A stretch of 64,000 nucleotides of DNA from Duganella sp. CF458 (GTDB lineage Bacteria; Pseudomonadota; Gammaproteobacteria; Burkholderiales; Burkholderiaceae_D), in assembly GCF_900113115.1 (NCBI RefSeq), contig NZ_FOOF01000011.1, positions 124,001-188,000 of the forward strand, read 5' to 3'. The notes under the pieces were generated by a model, which was given only the letters and a program-made list of their open reading frames with translations, searched no databases and was not told where the DNA came from. Made by a program: the position numbers and the translations under genes. Positions 53,758-64,000 of this stretch are shown in pieces (positions within the stretch are counted from its first letter, which is position 1; each line of letters opens with the position of its first letter).

Positions 53758-54848
53758 ACCAGCAAAAACCACGGCTGCTGTTCATCTGCCCGACCGTTGC
53801 TGCCTATATCGGCGGCACGGAAACGGTGGTCAGCCAGTTCTGCCACCGCCTCAAGGATCAGGCCCAGCTGACGCTGTTAAGCGGCGACCCCGGCACCGGC
53901 CACCAGCGCCTGATCGCGCTCGATGGCGTTGAGTTGCTGACCTTGCCGTTTGTGGCGCGCGACTCCCGGCTGAACCACGTGCTGAGCAAGATCCTGATGA
54001 CCAGCCGTTTCAAGATCGAGAGCTACAGCTTTTTCAGGGCGCTCAAGCAATCCGGCATGGACTTGTCGCGCTACGATTACATCGTGACCTTCTATGAAGC
54101 CGATGCCTACCTGCTGTCGAAGCGCTACCCTGCGCTGCGCGCGCGCTTCCGTCATTTCCTGCCGGGCGTGTCGATGCGGGGATTTTTCCGCCAGGTCCCG
54201 CCGCGGGACGTGTTTTACCTGGGCTACCGGGCGGCTGAAAAAACCAAGCGCAAATGGGGCCTCGACATCGCGTCGCTGCCACTGGGCGTCGACGATGGTT
54301 TCTTCCCCGCCAGCCCGCCGCCCTACCCGAGCGACAAGCGCTTGTTGTACATCGGCCGCCTGGACGGCAGCAAGAACGTGGCATGGCTGGCCGAGTTCTT
54401 CACGCAAAGCGGCCTTGCCCAGCAAGGCTACCAACTCGATATCGTGGGCGACGGCCCGCTGCTGGAGGGCTTGCTGGCCAAGTACGGCAGCTCGCCCAGC
54501 CTGACTTTCCACGGCAGGAAACGCCAGGAAGAAGTGGTCGGCCTGCTGCGGCACGCCTTCCTCCTGCTGCATCCGACCGATCTCGAAAGTTTTGGCTTGA
54601 CGATCCTGGAAGGGATGGCAGCCGGGGTGCCCGTGCTGACGCACGAACTCGACAGCATCAAGATCTGGGCCAAGGACCACCCGCGCTACCCGGCGCATCT
54701 GGACGCCGCCGCCTGGCGCAGCGAAATCCTGAAATTCGAGCAGTCCGCCTACTGGCGCGCGGTCAGCGCCAGCAGCCTGGAGTATGCGAAGTCATTCACC
54801 TGGGACCGCGTCGCCGCCCAAGTGCTGCAACTGATCACCCACCGCTAA
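53754..54848 (+). CDS. Glycosyltransferase family 4 protein
   Basis: A 364-residue GT-B glycosyltransferase. N-terminal domain with ICPTVAAYIGGTETVVSQFCHRL; C-terminal domain with LLYIGRLDGSKN, LDIVGDGPLLEGL and the EX7E-type HPTDLESFGLTILEGMAAG. Likely role is LPS core or O-antigen synthesis with the ligase-like neighbour. The GTG start overlaps the preceding stop (GTGA); longer in-frame starts lie inside the ligase gene. Confidence 0.88.
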   Translation: MNQQKPRLLFICPTVAAYIGGTETVVSQFCHRLKDQAQLTLLSGDPGTGHQRLIALDGVELLTLPFVARDSRLNHVLSKILMTSRFKIESYSFFRALKQSGMDLSRYDYIVTFYEADAYLLSKRYPALRARFRHFLPGVSMRGFFRQVPPRDVFYLGYRAAEKTKRKWGLDIASLPLGVDDGFFPASPPPYPSDKRLLYIGRLDGSKNVAWLAEFFTQSGLAQQGYQLDIVGDGPLLEGLLAKYGSSPSLTFHGRKRQEEVVGLLRHAFLLLHPTDLESFGLTILEGMAAGVPVLTHELDSIKIWAKDHPRYPAHLDAAAWRSEILKFEQSAYWRAVSASSLEYAKSFTWDRVAAQVLQLITHR

Positions 54849-54852
54849 GTTG

Positions 54853-54928
54853 AAAGTCGAGGTCAGCTCTGGCAATCGGACATTTTCGCTAGCGAAAATG
54901 TCCGATTGCCAGAGCTGACCCCGACTTT
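54853..54928. repeat. 76-bp near-perfect palindrome between convergent genes
   Basis: Two 38-base arms meet without a spacer at TTTTCGCT|AGCGAAAA. Only one position (54860 with 54921) does not pair. It contains GGTCAG/CTGACC, as in other palindromes of this window. It lies between the glycosyltransferase and ksgA and can serve both as terminator. Confidence 0.7.
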
Positions 54929-54931
54929 TAT

Positions 54932-55702
54932 TTAGACAGGCAGGTTGGCCAGCGCCACGTAAGCTTCCACCGGCACGGCTTCCGGCCGGTCTTGCGGGTT
55001 GATGCCGGCTGCCACCAACTGCGCTTCGGTGAACATGCCGGCCACGCAGTTGCGGATCACCTTACGCCGTTGCGAGAAGGCTTTCTGCACCACCGCTTCC
55101 AGGCGCGCCTGGTCGCAGGCCAGCGGCTGCTCGATCGGGATCATGCGCACGATGGCCGAGTCGACTTTGGGCGGCGGGTCAAAGGCGTCCGGCGGCACGA
55201 TGAACAGCATGGCCATGCGGTAGCGCCATTGCAGCATCACCGACAGGCGGCTGTAGGCCTTGGTGCCCGGTTCGGCCACCATGCGTTCCACCACTTCCTT
55301 TTGCAGCATGAAATGCTGGTCCTGCACCATGGGCGCGAATTCGGCCAGGTGGAACAGCAGCGGCGACGAGATGTTGTACGGCAGGTTGCCCACCACGCGC
55401 AGCTTCTTCCCTTCCGGAACCGGGATGTAGCCGAAGTCGAACTTCAGCGCGTCGCCGGCGTGAATGGTCAGTTTATCGCGCGGGTAACGCTTCTCCAGGC
55501 GCGCCACCAGGTCGCGGTCCAGCTCCACCACGTGCATATGCGGCAGGGACTTGAGCAGCAGGTCGGTCATGGCGGCCAGGCCGGGGCCGATCTCCACCAT
55601 GGTGTCGCCGGCGGCCGGCGCGATGGAGTCGATGATGTCGCCGAGGACGCGGTCGTCCTGCAGGAAGTTCTGGCCGAAGCGTTTGCGGGCAATGTGTTTC
55701 AT
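54932..55702 (-). CDS. rsmA: 16S rRNA dimethyladenosine transferase
   Basis: A 256-residue methyltransferase (KsgA) that dimethylates two adenines near the 3' end of 16S r[41 protein letters not shown] and [12 protein letters not shown] are the standard motifs. It follows pdxA and surA in the lptD-surA-pdxA-rsmA order typical of proteobacteria. Confidence 0.96.
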   Translation of the reverse strand: MKHIARKRFGQNFLQDDRVLGDIIDSIAPAAGDTMVEIGPGLAAMTDLLLKSLPHMHVVELDRDLVARLEKRYPRDKLTIHAGDALKFDFGYIPVPEGKKLRVVGNLPYNISSPLLFHLAEFAPMVQDQHFMLQKEVVERMVAEPGTKAYSRLSVMLQWRYRMAMLFIVPPDAFDPPPKVDSAIVRMIPIEQPLACDQARLEAVVQKAFSQRRKVIRNCVAGMFTEAQLVAAGINPQDRPEAVPVEAYVALANLPV

Positions 55703-55714
55703 ATTCTGTCTTTC

Positions 55715-56776
55715 TTATTGGCTGGCCTGGGCCATCTGCAGCGCCGCTTCCAGCGCGGCCTGCATGCTGGAGCAGTCGGCGCGTCCCAGGCCTTGCGCGG
55801 CCAAGTCAAGCGCGGTGCCGTGGTCGACCGAGGTGCGGATCAGCGGCAAGCCGAGCGTGATGTTGACGCCGTGCCCAAAGGTGGCGTACTTCAGCACCGG
55901 CAGGCCCTGGTCGTGGTACATGGCCAGCACGCAGTCCGCGTCTTTCAGGTACTTGGGCTGGAACAGGGTGTCGGCCGGATAGGGACCGCGCGCATCGATG
56001 CCGCGCGCGCGCGCCGCTGCCAGCGCCGGCGTGATGGTGTCGATTTCTTCGCGGCCAAGATAGCCGTTTTCGCCGGCATGCGGGTTCAGGCCCGCCACCA
56101 GGATGCGCGGGGCGGCGATGCCGAACTTGCCGCGCAGGTCGGCCTGGATGATGTCCAGCGTCTGCGCCAGGCTCTCCTGCGTGAGCGCGCCGCTGACGTC
56201 TTTCAGCGGCAGGTGGGTGGTCGCCAATGCCACGCGCAAGGGCATGCCGTTGGCGTCGCCCGCCAGCAGCATCACCACGCGCGCGGTACCGGTCTGCTCG
56301 GCGAAGTACTCGGTGTGGCCGGAGAACGGCACGCCGGCATCGTTGATGGTGGACTTCTGCACCGGTGCCGTGGCCACCGCTTCGAACCAGCCGGCGCGCA
56401 CGCCTTCGATGGCGGCGTCCAGCGTGGCCAGCACGTAGCGGCCGTTTTCCTTGTCCAGTACGCCCGGCTGCACGTGGGCGCCCAGCGGGATATCCAGCGC
56501 GCACAGGCGGTCGGCGCCGAAACGCGGCAGGCCGGCATTGCGCGCCGCCATGGTGGAAATGGCGCTGACGCGGATCTCGGGATCGATGCCCGAGGCGGTC
56601 ATGGCCAGGAAGGCGGCATCGCCCACCAGCACCGCATTGACCTGGTGCCGCATGGCCCATGCCGCGCGGATGGCGATTTCCGGCCCGATGCCGGCCGGCT
56701 CGCCGGTGGTGATCGCAATCACCGGACGAACCCCGGGGCGCACACTTGGGCGCCGCGTAGCAAGGTTGGCGCTCAT
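55715..56776 (-). CDS. pdxA: 4-hydroxythreonine-4-phosphate dehydrogenase
   Basis: A 353-residue enzyme of pyridoxal phosphate synthesis. [57 protein letters not shown] and [17 protein letters not shown] carry the metal and substrate residues. GGGGG upstream of the ATG acts as Shine-Dalgarno. Confidence 0.95.
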   Translation of the reverse strand: MSANLATRRPSVRPGVRPVIAITTGEPAGIGPEIAIRAAWAMRHQVNAVLVGDAAFLAMTASGIDPEIRVSAISTMAARNAGLPRFGADRLCALDIPLGAHVQPGVLDKENGRYVLATLDAAIEGVRAGWFEAVATAPVQKSTINDAGVPFSGHTEYFAEQTGTARVVMLLAGDANGMPLRVALATTHLPLKDVSGALTQESLAQTLDIIQADLRGKFGIAAPRILVAGLNPHAGENGYLGREEIDTITPALAAARARGIDARGPYPADTLFQPKYLKDADCVLAMYHDQGLPVLKYATFGHGVNITLGLPLIRTSVDHGTALDLAAQGLGRADCSSMQAALEAALQMAQASQ

Positions 56777-56792
56777 GGTGTCCCCCGCCTGC

Positions 56793-58196
56793 TTATTTCA
56801 GCGATTCGTCGCGGAATTCGACGTAGGCGCGGTCGCGCACCTGGCGCTGCCAGTCTTCCACCGCTTCCACCAGCTTGCGCTCGCGCAGGGCGTTGCGGGC
56901 GGCGGCGCGCTGCTTCTCTTTCGAGACGTCGTCCGATTTACGCTCCAGCACTTCGATCAAGTGGTAGCCGAAGGAGGTTTCCACCGGCTCGGATACCTGG
57001 CCGGGCTTCAGGCCGTTCATGGCCTGCTCGAATTCCGGCACGGTGTCGCCCGGGTACAGCCAGCCCATGTCGCCGCCCTTGTTGGCGCTGCTGTCGTTGG
57101 AGAACAGGCGTGCCAGTTCCTCGAACTTGGCGGCCTTGTTGTCCAGGCGCTCCTTCAGTTCCAGCAGCTTGCGCTTGGCGTCGGCCGCGCTCATGGTCGG
57201 CGTCACCTTCAGCAGGATGTGGCGGGCATGGGTCTGCTGCACGGTTTCCTGCGCGGCCGCATCGGCCATGCTGCGCTTGTCGACCAGCTTCAGGATGTGG
57301 AAGCCGGCCGCGCTCTTGATGATCGGCGTGCTCTGGCCCGGTTTCAGCTTGTTCAACGCCTCGGCGAAGATCGGCGGCAAGGCGCTGCCCGGGCGCCAGC
57401 CCACGGCGCCGCCCTGCAGCGCGTCGGAAGCGTCGGAATAGGTGGCGGCCATCTTGGCGAAGTCGGCGCCGGTGCGCAGCTGGCGCAGCACTTCCTCGGC
57501 GCGCTTCTGGCGCTGGCCGATCACGTCCGGCGAGGCGTTTTCCGGGATGCGCACCATGATCTGCGAGATATTCAGCTCGAACTGCTCGGACGCGGCCGCT
57601 TTCTCGGCGGCGATGAAGTTGTCCACTTCCGCTTCGGCGATATTGATCTTGTTGTCGACCTCATACTCGCGCAGGCGCTGCATGACGATCTCTTCGCGGA
57701 TCTCTTCGCGGAAGGAAGCGAAGGTGGTGCCGTCTTTCTCCATCTGGTTGCGCAGCTGCTGAACCGTCATCTTCTGCTGCTCGGCGATGCGGGCGATAGC
57801 GCGGTCGAGCATATTGTCGTCGACCCGTACTCCCATTTCCTTGGCCAGCTGGAGCTGGGCCCGCTCCACGATCATGCGCTCCAGCACCTGCTTGCGCAGC
57901 TCGCCCGCGTCAGGCAGGGCCAGTTTCTGCTGCTGCATGCGCGCCACGATGGTGGCCACGCGTTCGTTCAGTTCGCGCTGGGTGATCACTTCGTCGTTGA
58001 CGATGACCGCAATGGCGTCGATCGGCGCATTGGCCGACTGGCCCGGCGGCGTGAAGCCCTTCGATGGCGCCGCCTTGGCGGCGGCCGGTGCTGCCGGCTT
58101 GGCAGTCTTGGCGTCCTGCGCCAGGGCCGGGACGGCAAGGGAAGCACACAGCAGGGCAACAGCTAGTTTGATCGGGTGCATATCTGAAACGCTCAT
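56793..58196 (-). CDS. surA: Periplasmic chaperone / peptidyl-prolyl isomerase SurA
   Basis: A 467-residue periplasmic chaperone for outer-membrane proteins. Signal peptide ([21 protein letters not shown]), SurA N-domain with [17 protein letters not shown], and two parvulin domains (around [17 protein letters not shown] and [18 protein letters not shown]). ATG at 58181 would give a cleaner signal peptide than ATG at 58196; neither has a clear Shine-Dalgarno. Confidence 0.95.
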   Translation of the reverse strand: MSVSDMHPIKLAVALLCASLAVPALAQDAKTAKPAAPAAAKAAPSKGFTPPGQSANAPIDAIAVIVNDEVITQRELNERVATIVARMQQQKLALPDAGELRKQVLERMIVERAQLQLAKEMGVRVDDNMLDRAIARIAEQQKMTVQQLRNQMEKDGTTFASFREEIREEIVMQRLREYEVDNKINIAEAEVDNFIAAEKAAASEQFELNISQIMVRIPENASPDVIGQRQKRAEEVLRQLRTGADFAKMAATYSDASDALQGGAVGWRPGSALPPIFAEALNKLKPGQSTPIIKSAAGFHILKLVDKRSMADAAAQETVQQTHARHILLKVTPTMSAADAKRKLLELKERLDNKAAKFEELARLFSNDSSANKGGDMGWLYPGDTVPEFEQAMNGLKPGQVSEPVETSFGYHLIEVLERKSDDVSKEKQRAAARNALRERKLVEAVEDWQRQVRDRAYVEFRDESLK

Positions 58197-58222
58197 GTAT
58201 CAGTGTTGAGGAAATCGAAAGC

Positions 58223-60460
58223 TTAACGCACGCCTTCATTGACGCGGCGATAGCCGGGGATGCTGTTTTTCAGCACCTCCAGCGGGTTGCCGAAACCGAG
58301 CTTGGACAAGCCGTTCAACTCCAACTGGAAGAAGAACTGGGTCGAGGTCTTCTTGGCGGTGGTGACGAAGCGCTGCGCCCCCATGCGGAATACCCAGCAA
58401 TCGCAGTTGTATTCCAGCCCCACCACGCTTTCCAGCATCTTGTGCTCGCGCAGCGAGTATGACACGCGGCCCACGCCGAACCACTTGTCCGTGATCGGCC
58501 ACTGGGCCGACAGGTCGGCATTCTTGAAGCTGTCGCGCACATAGCGGTAGCCGGCGTTGAGCACCTTGTAGGTACCCGGCGTGTACTGCAGCGACATATT
58601 CGAGGTGGTGACCTTGCTGGTGCTCGGGTTGTACTGCACCAGGCTGTCGATGCCCCAGGAATTGGAGATACGGCCGGTAGCCGCCAGCAGCATGTCGGAA
58701 CGGGTGCTGTTGACCGGCGTCGAATTGTCGATCTGCACGCGCTGGTCGGCGAAGTAGAAGCGCTGGCCGAACGCCAGGCGCAGGCGTTCCGCGCCGCTGC
58801 TTTCCAGGAAGCGCGACACCACGGCCGCCGTCACCTGGTTGGCGTCGCCGATACGGTCGGAGCCGACGAAGCGGTTCTCGCTGAAGATCTGCGAGAAGTT
58901 GAAGGTGGCCGGTGCGGTGTCGAAGTTCGGGAACTGGTCCTGCTTGCGATACGGCGTGTAGACGTAGAACAGGCGCGGCTCCAGCGTCTGGGTCAGCTTC
59001 TTGCCGCCGAACTTGGTGTCGCGCTCGAATACCAGGCCCGAATCGAGCGAGAAAGTCGGTACGGCGCGCTGCAGCGAGCGCGATGGGTCCGTGCCGAATT
59101 CGTCAAGCTGGTAGGCACTGGCGTTCAGCATCACTTTCGGCGTCACGAAATAGGACGCGCCGATGATCGGGTAGCTGACCTGCGGCACGGCCACCAGGCG
59201 GTTGCCCTTGATCAGGTCCGGGTGCCAGAAGCGGGTCAGCTCCGAATCGAGCTGCCAGTCGAAGCCGCCGACGTCATAACGCGCCGCGTGCAGGTTGATG
59301 GCCGGCAGGCGGTCGTAGGGACGCGAGACGAACAGCGATGGGTCCGCGGGGTAGCCCGGATCCTGCAGCACGTGGTACTTCTGGGCGCGTGCCGTCAGGC
59401 TCCAGTACTCGCCGCTGTAATCGGTGCGCAGCTCCTTGAGCAACTGGCGCTCGGCCGACGAGGACACGGTCTTGGAAAAGTCGCTCGGGTAGTTGTTGTC
59501 CGACGCGGCGCGCAGGTTCCAGCCATAGGTCCAGTCCTTGGCCAGGTTCTGGGTATGCACGGTATGCAGTTGCCAGCGGTCGCGTTCGGCTTCCTTGTCG
59601 TTCGGCAAGTACTCGAGCAGGGTCCTGCCCTCGTAGTAGTTGCCGGCGTCGGTTTCGCCGATGTAGCGGGCGACCGCGCCCAGCTGCAGGCCGCGGCGGG
59701 CAATATAGCGCGGGTACAGCGTCAGGTCGCGGTTGGGCGCGATGTTGAAGTAGTACGGCACCAGCAGTTCCGCCCCGCCGCGCGAGGAGTACGACGGGGT
59801 CGGCGGCAGCCAGCCGGAGCGGCGCGCGCCCGACAGCGAGAACGACATGGCCGGGGTGCCCAGGATCGGCACGTCCTTGAAGTAGATCAGGGTGGCGCCG
59901 GCCGTGCCGACGTCGCGCCCCTGGTCCAGGTTCAGCGAACGCGCCTTCACGTACCAGTCCGGGTTCGGGCCCTGGCAGGTGCTGTAGGTGCCGTCCACCA
60001 CCTGCGCTTCGTCCTCGTTCAGGAAGTTGATGCGCTGCGCCTTGCCCTGGGCATTATTGGTTTCCAGCTGGTAGGTCGGCTGCAGTGCATAGCCGCGCGC
60101 GGTTTCCATATTCAGCTTCAGTTCATCGGCGGTGTAATAGTCGCCGAAACGCCAGAGACGCACATTGCCCTTGGCCTCGAGTTCCTGCTCCACCTGCTGG
60201 AAGCTGGCCGCATCGGCGGTCACGCGGGTCTTGTCGTGCACCACTTCCACGTCGCGCACCAGGCGCAGGTCGCGTTCCGGGCGGCCGGACATGTCTTCGG
60301 CGCGCACGGTGGTCGGAGCATTCTTGTCTTCCACGTGCGGCGGGCGTTTGGCGGCGGGATGCGACTGCGCATGGGCGGACATCGCCGTGGTAGCGGCGGC
60401 AATGGCGGTCAAGGCGAACGCCCAGCGCTTGGAGTTGGGGGGTGCCAGGAACCGGGTCAT
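58223..60460 (-). CDS. lptD: LPS assembly protein LptD
   Basis: A 745-residue outer-membrane barrel that inserts lipopolysaccharide with LptE. Signal peptide, then an OstA-type jelly-roll (about 50-190, with ADAASFQQVEQELEAKGNVR and STCQGPNPDWYVKA), then the beta-barrel. The C-terminal Cys pair in EYNCDCWVF and the upstream Cys form the usual disulfide set. Divergent from amgK. Confidence 0.95.
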   Translation of the reverse strand: MTRFLAPPNSKRWAFALTAIAAATTAMSAHAQSHPAAKRPPHVEDKNAPTTVRAEDMSGRPERDLRLVRDVEVVHDKTRVTADAASFQQVEQELEAKGNVRLWRFGDYYTADELKLNMETARGYALQPTYQLETNNAQGKAQRINFLNEDEAQVVDGTYSTCQGPNPDWYVKARSLNLDQGRDVGTAGATLIYFKDVPILGTPAMSFSLSGARRSGWLPPTPSYSSRGGAELLVPYYFNIAPNRDLTLYPRYIARRGLQLGAVARYIGETDAGNYYEGRTLLEYLPNDKEAERDRWQLHTVHTQNLAKDWTYGWNLRAASDNNYPSDFSKTVSSSAERQLLKELRTDYSGEYWSLTARAQKYHVLQDPGYPADPSLFVSRPYDRLPAINLHAARYDVGGFDWQLDSELTRFWHPDLIKGNRLVAVPQVSYPIIGASYFVTPKVMLNASAYQLDEFGTDPSRSLQRAVPTFSLDSGLVFERDTKFGGKKLTQTLEPRLFYVYTPYRKQDQFPNFDTAPATFNFSQIFSENRFVGSDRIGDANQVTAAVVSRFLESSGAERLRLAFGQRFYFADQRVQIDNSTPVNSTRSDMLLAATGRISNSWGIDSLVQYNPSTSKVTTSNMSLQYTPGTYKVLNAGYRYVRDSFKNADLSAQWPITDKWFGVGRVSYSLREHKMLESVVGLEYNCDCWVFRMGAQRFVTTAKKTSTQFFFQLELNGLSKLGFGNPLEVLKNSIPGYRRVNEGVR

Positions 60461-60558
60461 GGATGGGACGCGTGAAACACCATAAAGGCGATTTTTTAAT
60501 GTGAATCCCTTATTATATGGGAATCTTTACCACTCACTGGATTTCGCAGGCTGCTTTA

Positions 60559-61611
60559 ATGTCTTTATTATCTAATTCACCATCCCCAGCCGCCGATCCA
60601 CGCCTTGCCGAGCTGACCGGATGGCTGCAAGCTACCGGCTTGGTCGACACCGCTTCGGCGCGCCCGGCTTCCGAGGACGCCAGCTTCCGCCGCTATTTCC
60701 GCGTCGACGTGCTGCCGGCCCAGCGCGCCTTCCACGGCGCCACCCTGGTTGCCATGGACGCCCCGCCGCAGCGCGAAAACGTGCCGGCTTACGTGAAAGT
60801 CCAGGGCTTGCTGGAAGCTGCCGGCGTGTCGGTGCCCAAAATCGCCGCCGCGAACGTCGAGCAGGGCTTCTTGCTGCTGTCCGACCTGGGCAGCACCACC
60901 TACCTGCAGGCGCTGGACCACGATTCGGCCGCCACCCTGTATGCCGAAGCACTGTCCTCGCTGGTCAAGATCCAGCAGGCCAGCCAGCCGGGCGTACTGC
61001 CCGAATTCGACCGCGCTTTCATGCTGCGCGAACTGAATATCTTCCCCGAGTGGTACATCGGCAAGCACCTGGCCACCACCCTCAACGAGAAGCAGCAGCA
61101 GGAACTGGACAAAGTGTTCGAGGCGATCCTGGCCAACTGCCTGGCCCAGCCCCAGGTTTACATGCACCGCGACTACCACTCGCGCAACCTGATGTGGATG
61201 GACGAGGGCAATCCCGGCATCCTCGATTTCCAGGACGCGGTATGGGGCCCGGTCACCTACGATTGCGCCTCGCTGCTGCGCGACGCTTACGTGTCGTGGG
61301 ACGAGGAACTGGTGCTGGACTGGCTGATCCGCTACTGGCAGCACGCGCGCAGCGCCGGCCTGCCGGTGAAGAAGGACTTCGATGAGTTCTACAAGGACTT
61401 CGAGTACATGGCCTTGCAGCGCCATTTGAAGATCCTCGGCATCTTCTGCCGCCTGAACTACCGCGATGGCAAGCCGCACTACCTGGGCGACCTGCCGACC
61501 GTGATGGAATACGTGCGCAAGACCGCCAACCGCTACCGCGACCTCAAGCCGCTGATCAAGCTGCTCGACACGCTGGAAGGCACCGCGCCGCAAGTCGGCT
61601 ACACCTTCTAA
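60559..61611 (+). CDS. amgK: Anomeric MurNAc/GlcNAc kinase AmgK
   Basis: A 350-residue aminoglycoside-phosphotransferase-fold kinase. FRRYFRVD, VPKIAAANVEQGFLLLSDLG, catalytic loop MHRDYHSRNLMW and metal motif ILDFQDAVWGP. It makes MurNAc-alpha-1-phosphate in the cell-wall recycling route; murU follows ten bases later. ATG at 60559 is used; ATG at 60517 is also open. Confidence 0.92.
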   Translation: MSLLSNSPSPAADPRLAELTGWLQATGLVDTASARPASEDASFRRYFRVDVLPAQRAFHGATLVAMDAPPQRENVPAYVKVQGLLEAAGVSVPKIAAANVEQGFLLLSDLGSTTYLQALDHDSAATLYAEALSSLVKIQQASQPGVLPEFDRAFMLRELNIFPEWYIGKHLATTLNEKQQQELDKVFEAILANCLAQPQVYMHRDYHSRNLMWMDEGNPGILDFQDAVWGPVTYDCASLLRDAYVSWDEELVLDWLIRYWQHARSAGLPVKKDFDEFYKDFEYMALQRHLKILGIFCRLNYRDGKPHYLGDLPTVMEYVRKTANRYRDLKPLIKLLDTLEGTAPQVGYTF

Positions 61612-61621
61612 GGGGCGACGC

Positions 61622-62313
61622 ATGAAAGCCATGATCCTCGCCGCCGGCCGCGGCGAACGCATGCGGCCCCTGACCGACACCTGCCCCAAGCCGCTGCTGA
61701 AAGTGCGCGGCCGCCCGCTGATCGTGTGGCACATCCTGAACCTGGTGCGCGCCGGGATCACGGAGATCGTCATCAACCACGCCCATCTCGGCCACATGAT
61801 CGAGGAAGCACTGGGCGACGGCGCGCAGTTCGGCGCCAAGATCCAATATTCGCCGGAAGCGCACGCGCTGGAAACGGCGGGCGGCGTCGCCAACGCCCTG
61901 CACCTGCTGGGCGACGAACCGTTCCTGGTGCTGTCGGGCGACATCTACTGCCCGCACTTCGATTTCTCCGAAGCGCTGGACGTGCTGAAGGACAAGGACC
62001 ACCGCGGCGACCCGTATCCCGCCCACGTGCGCGACATCGCCTGGATCTGGCTGACGCCCAACCCGTGGCATAACCCGGACGGCGACTTCGCGCTGAACCT
62101 GTACACCGTCTCCGGCCAGGGCGCGCCGAAATGGAACTTCGCCAATCTCGGCGTGTACCGCCCCGAGATGTTCGCCGGCATCACGCCGGGCCAGAAGGCC
62201 GGCCTGGGCAAGCTGCTGTTCGAGTTCGCCGACCAGGGCCGCATCGGCGGCGAGATCTACCAGGACGAGTGGGTCAACGTCGGCACCGTGCGCCAACTGG
62301 AAGAACTGAACGC

Positions 62314-62317
<4 letters not shown>
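61622..62317 (+). CDS. murU: MurNAc-1-phosphate uridylyltransferase
   Basis: A 231-residue nucleotidyltransferase: MKAMILAAGRGERMRPLTD, KPLLKVRGRPLIVWH and LSGDIYCPHFDF. It converts MurNAc-1-phosphate and UTP to UDP-MurNAc, bypassing de novo synthesis and lowering dependence on MurA. Overlaps pepP by four bases (ATGA). Confidence 0.93.
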
Positions 62318-63626
<1,309 letters not shown>

Positions 63627-63630
<4 letters not shown>

Positions 63631-64000
63631 CTGATTACGATATCGCCATCTGCGGCGCCGGCCCGGCCGGCATGGCGCTGGCGGCGCTGCTGGTGAAGCG
63701 CGGCGTGAATCCCGCCCGCATCGCACTGGTGGACGCCAAGCCGCTCGACCAGGCCATGCAGGATCCACGCACCCTGGCACTGTCCTACGGCAGCCGCCAG
63801 ATCCTCGAGCAGGTGGGCGCGTGGCCGATCCATGCCACCGCCATCCATGAAATCCACGTCTCGCGGCGCGGCCAGTTCGGCCGCAGCATGATCACGCGCG
63901 ACGAACACGGTTTGCCGGCGCTCGGCTACGTCACCCGCTACGGCGCCATCGTCGAAGCGCTGGGCAATGTCTGCCAGCGCCTTGGCATCGCCGCCCTGCG
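63627..64000 (+). CDS. ubiH: UbiH/VisC-family FAD monooxygenase (partial)
   Basis: N-terminal 124 residues of a flavin hydroxylase, cut by the window end. MTDYDIAICGAGPAGMALAA has the FAD GxGxxG motif, followed by VDAKPLDQAMQDPRTLALSYGS, the typical second segment of ubiquinone-pathway hydroxylases. Position after pepP supports UbiH; other family members cannot be excluded from the fragment. Confidence 0.85.

Overview
The window is a 64-kb piece of a high-GC, densely coded chromosome. Its gene content suggests a betaproteobacterium of the Oxalobacteraceae type (Massilia, Duganella or Janthinobacterium-like). Supporting features are the leuS-lptE-holA-proA-hemJ block, the lptD-surA-pdxA-ksgA block beside amgK-murU, bamE divergent from fur, an 87-residue IF-1 paralog, and a TonB-receptor-based glycan locus. 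Family assignments rest on reading motifs in the translations, not on database searches. No tRNA, rRNA, CRISPR array, insertion sequence or prophage was seen.

Region 1-12.3 kb is a GalNAc utilisation locus. A TonB-dependent receptor (cut by the window edge) and a secreted GH31 enzyme resembling alpha-N-acetylgalactosaminidases run leftwards. From the divergent intergenic region, agaS, a ROK-family agaK, agaZ, a DeoR-type agaR, agaA and an MFS sugar porter run rightwards. The likely flow is outer-membrane uptake, release of GalNAc, transport, phosphorylation, deacetylation, deamination/isomerisation and tagatose-6-phosphate metabolism. CTTTCG repeats that resemble AgaR operators lie over the divergent promoters.

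Region 12.3-15.7 kb holds a CsgG-like / DUF4810 / DUF799 lipoprotein operon, a PD40 propeller protein, and an IF-1 paralog. The IF-1 paralog is preceded by a structured leader that ends in a strong intrinsic terminator (a candidate attenuator or small RNA).

Region 15.7-28.4 kb is the most unusual part: a divergent, tightly coupled gene cluster that looks like an undescribed biosynthetic system. The left arm encodes a BtrH-like protein, a cytochrome P450, an ABC exporter and a nucleotidyltransferase. The right arm encodes a second nucleotidyltransferase, a B12-type radical SAM protein, a second radical SAM-like protein with unusual cysteine spacing, a thymidylate-kinase-like P-loop protein, a free-standing adenylation-thiolation didomain protein and a beta-propeller protein. 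Four junctions share the same 8-nt ATGNNTGA overlap. An A-T didomain plus P450 suggests that a carrier-bound amino acid is oxidised, and the BtrH-like protein is a candidate acyl transferase. The product is unknown.

Region 28.4-34.4 kb is a leftward signalling operon: HDOD-histidine kinase, REC-PAS-GGDEF-EAL protein and a 13-repeat Sel1 protein. Region 34.5-43.2 kb is housekeeping: Bcr/CflA efflux, RlmL-type rRNA methyltransferase, HemJ, ProA, HolA, LptE and LeuS. Region 43.2-49.2 kb holds an AraC regulator, a 171-bp inverted-repeat element, an orphan gene, a VOC protein, Map, a barstar-exbD-exbB-dapB-bamE operon and fur. Region 49.2-54.9 kb holds hrcA, a HAD phosphatase, two tandem repeat lipoproteins, an O-antigen ligase and a glycosyltransferase. 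Region 54.9-64 kb holds ksgA, pdxA, surA and lptD, with divergent amgK, murU, pepP and a truncated ubiH-like gene. Several intergenic gaps carry REP-like palindromes.
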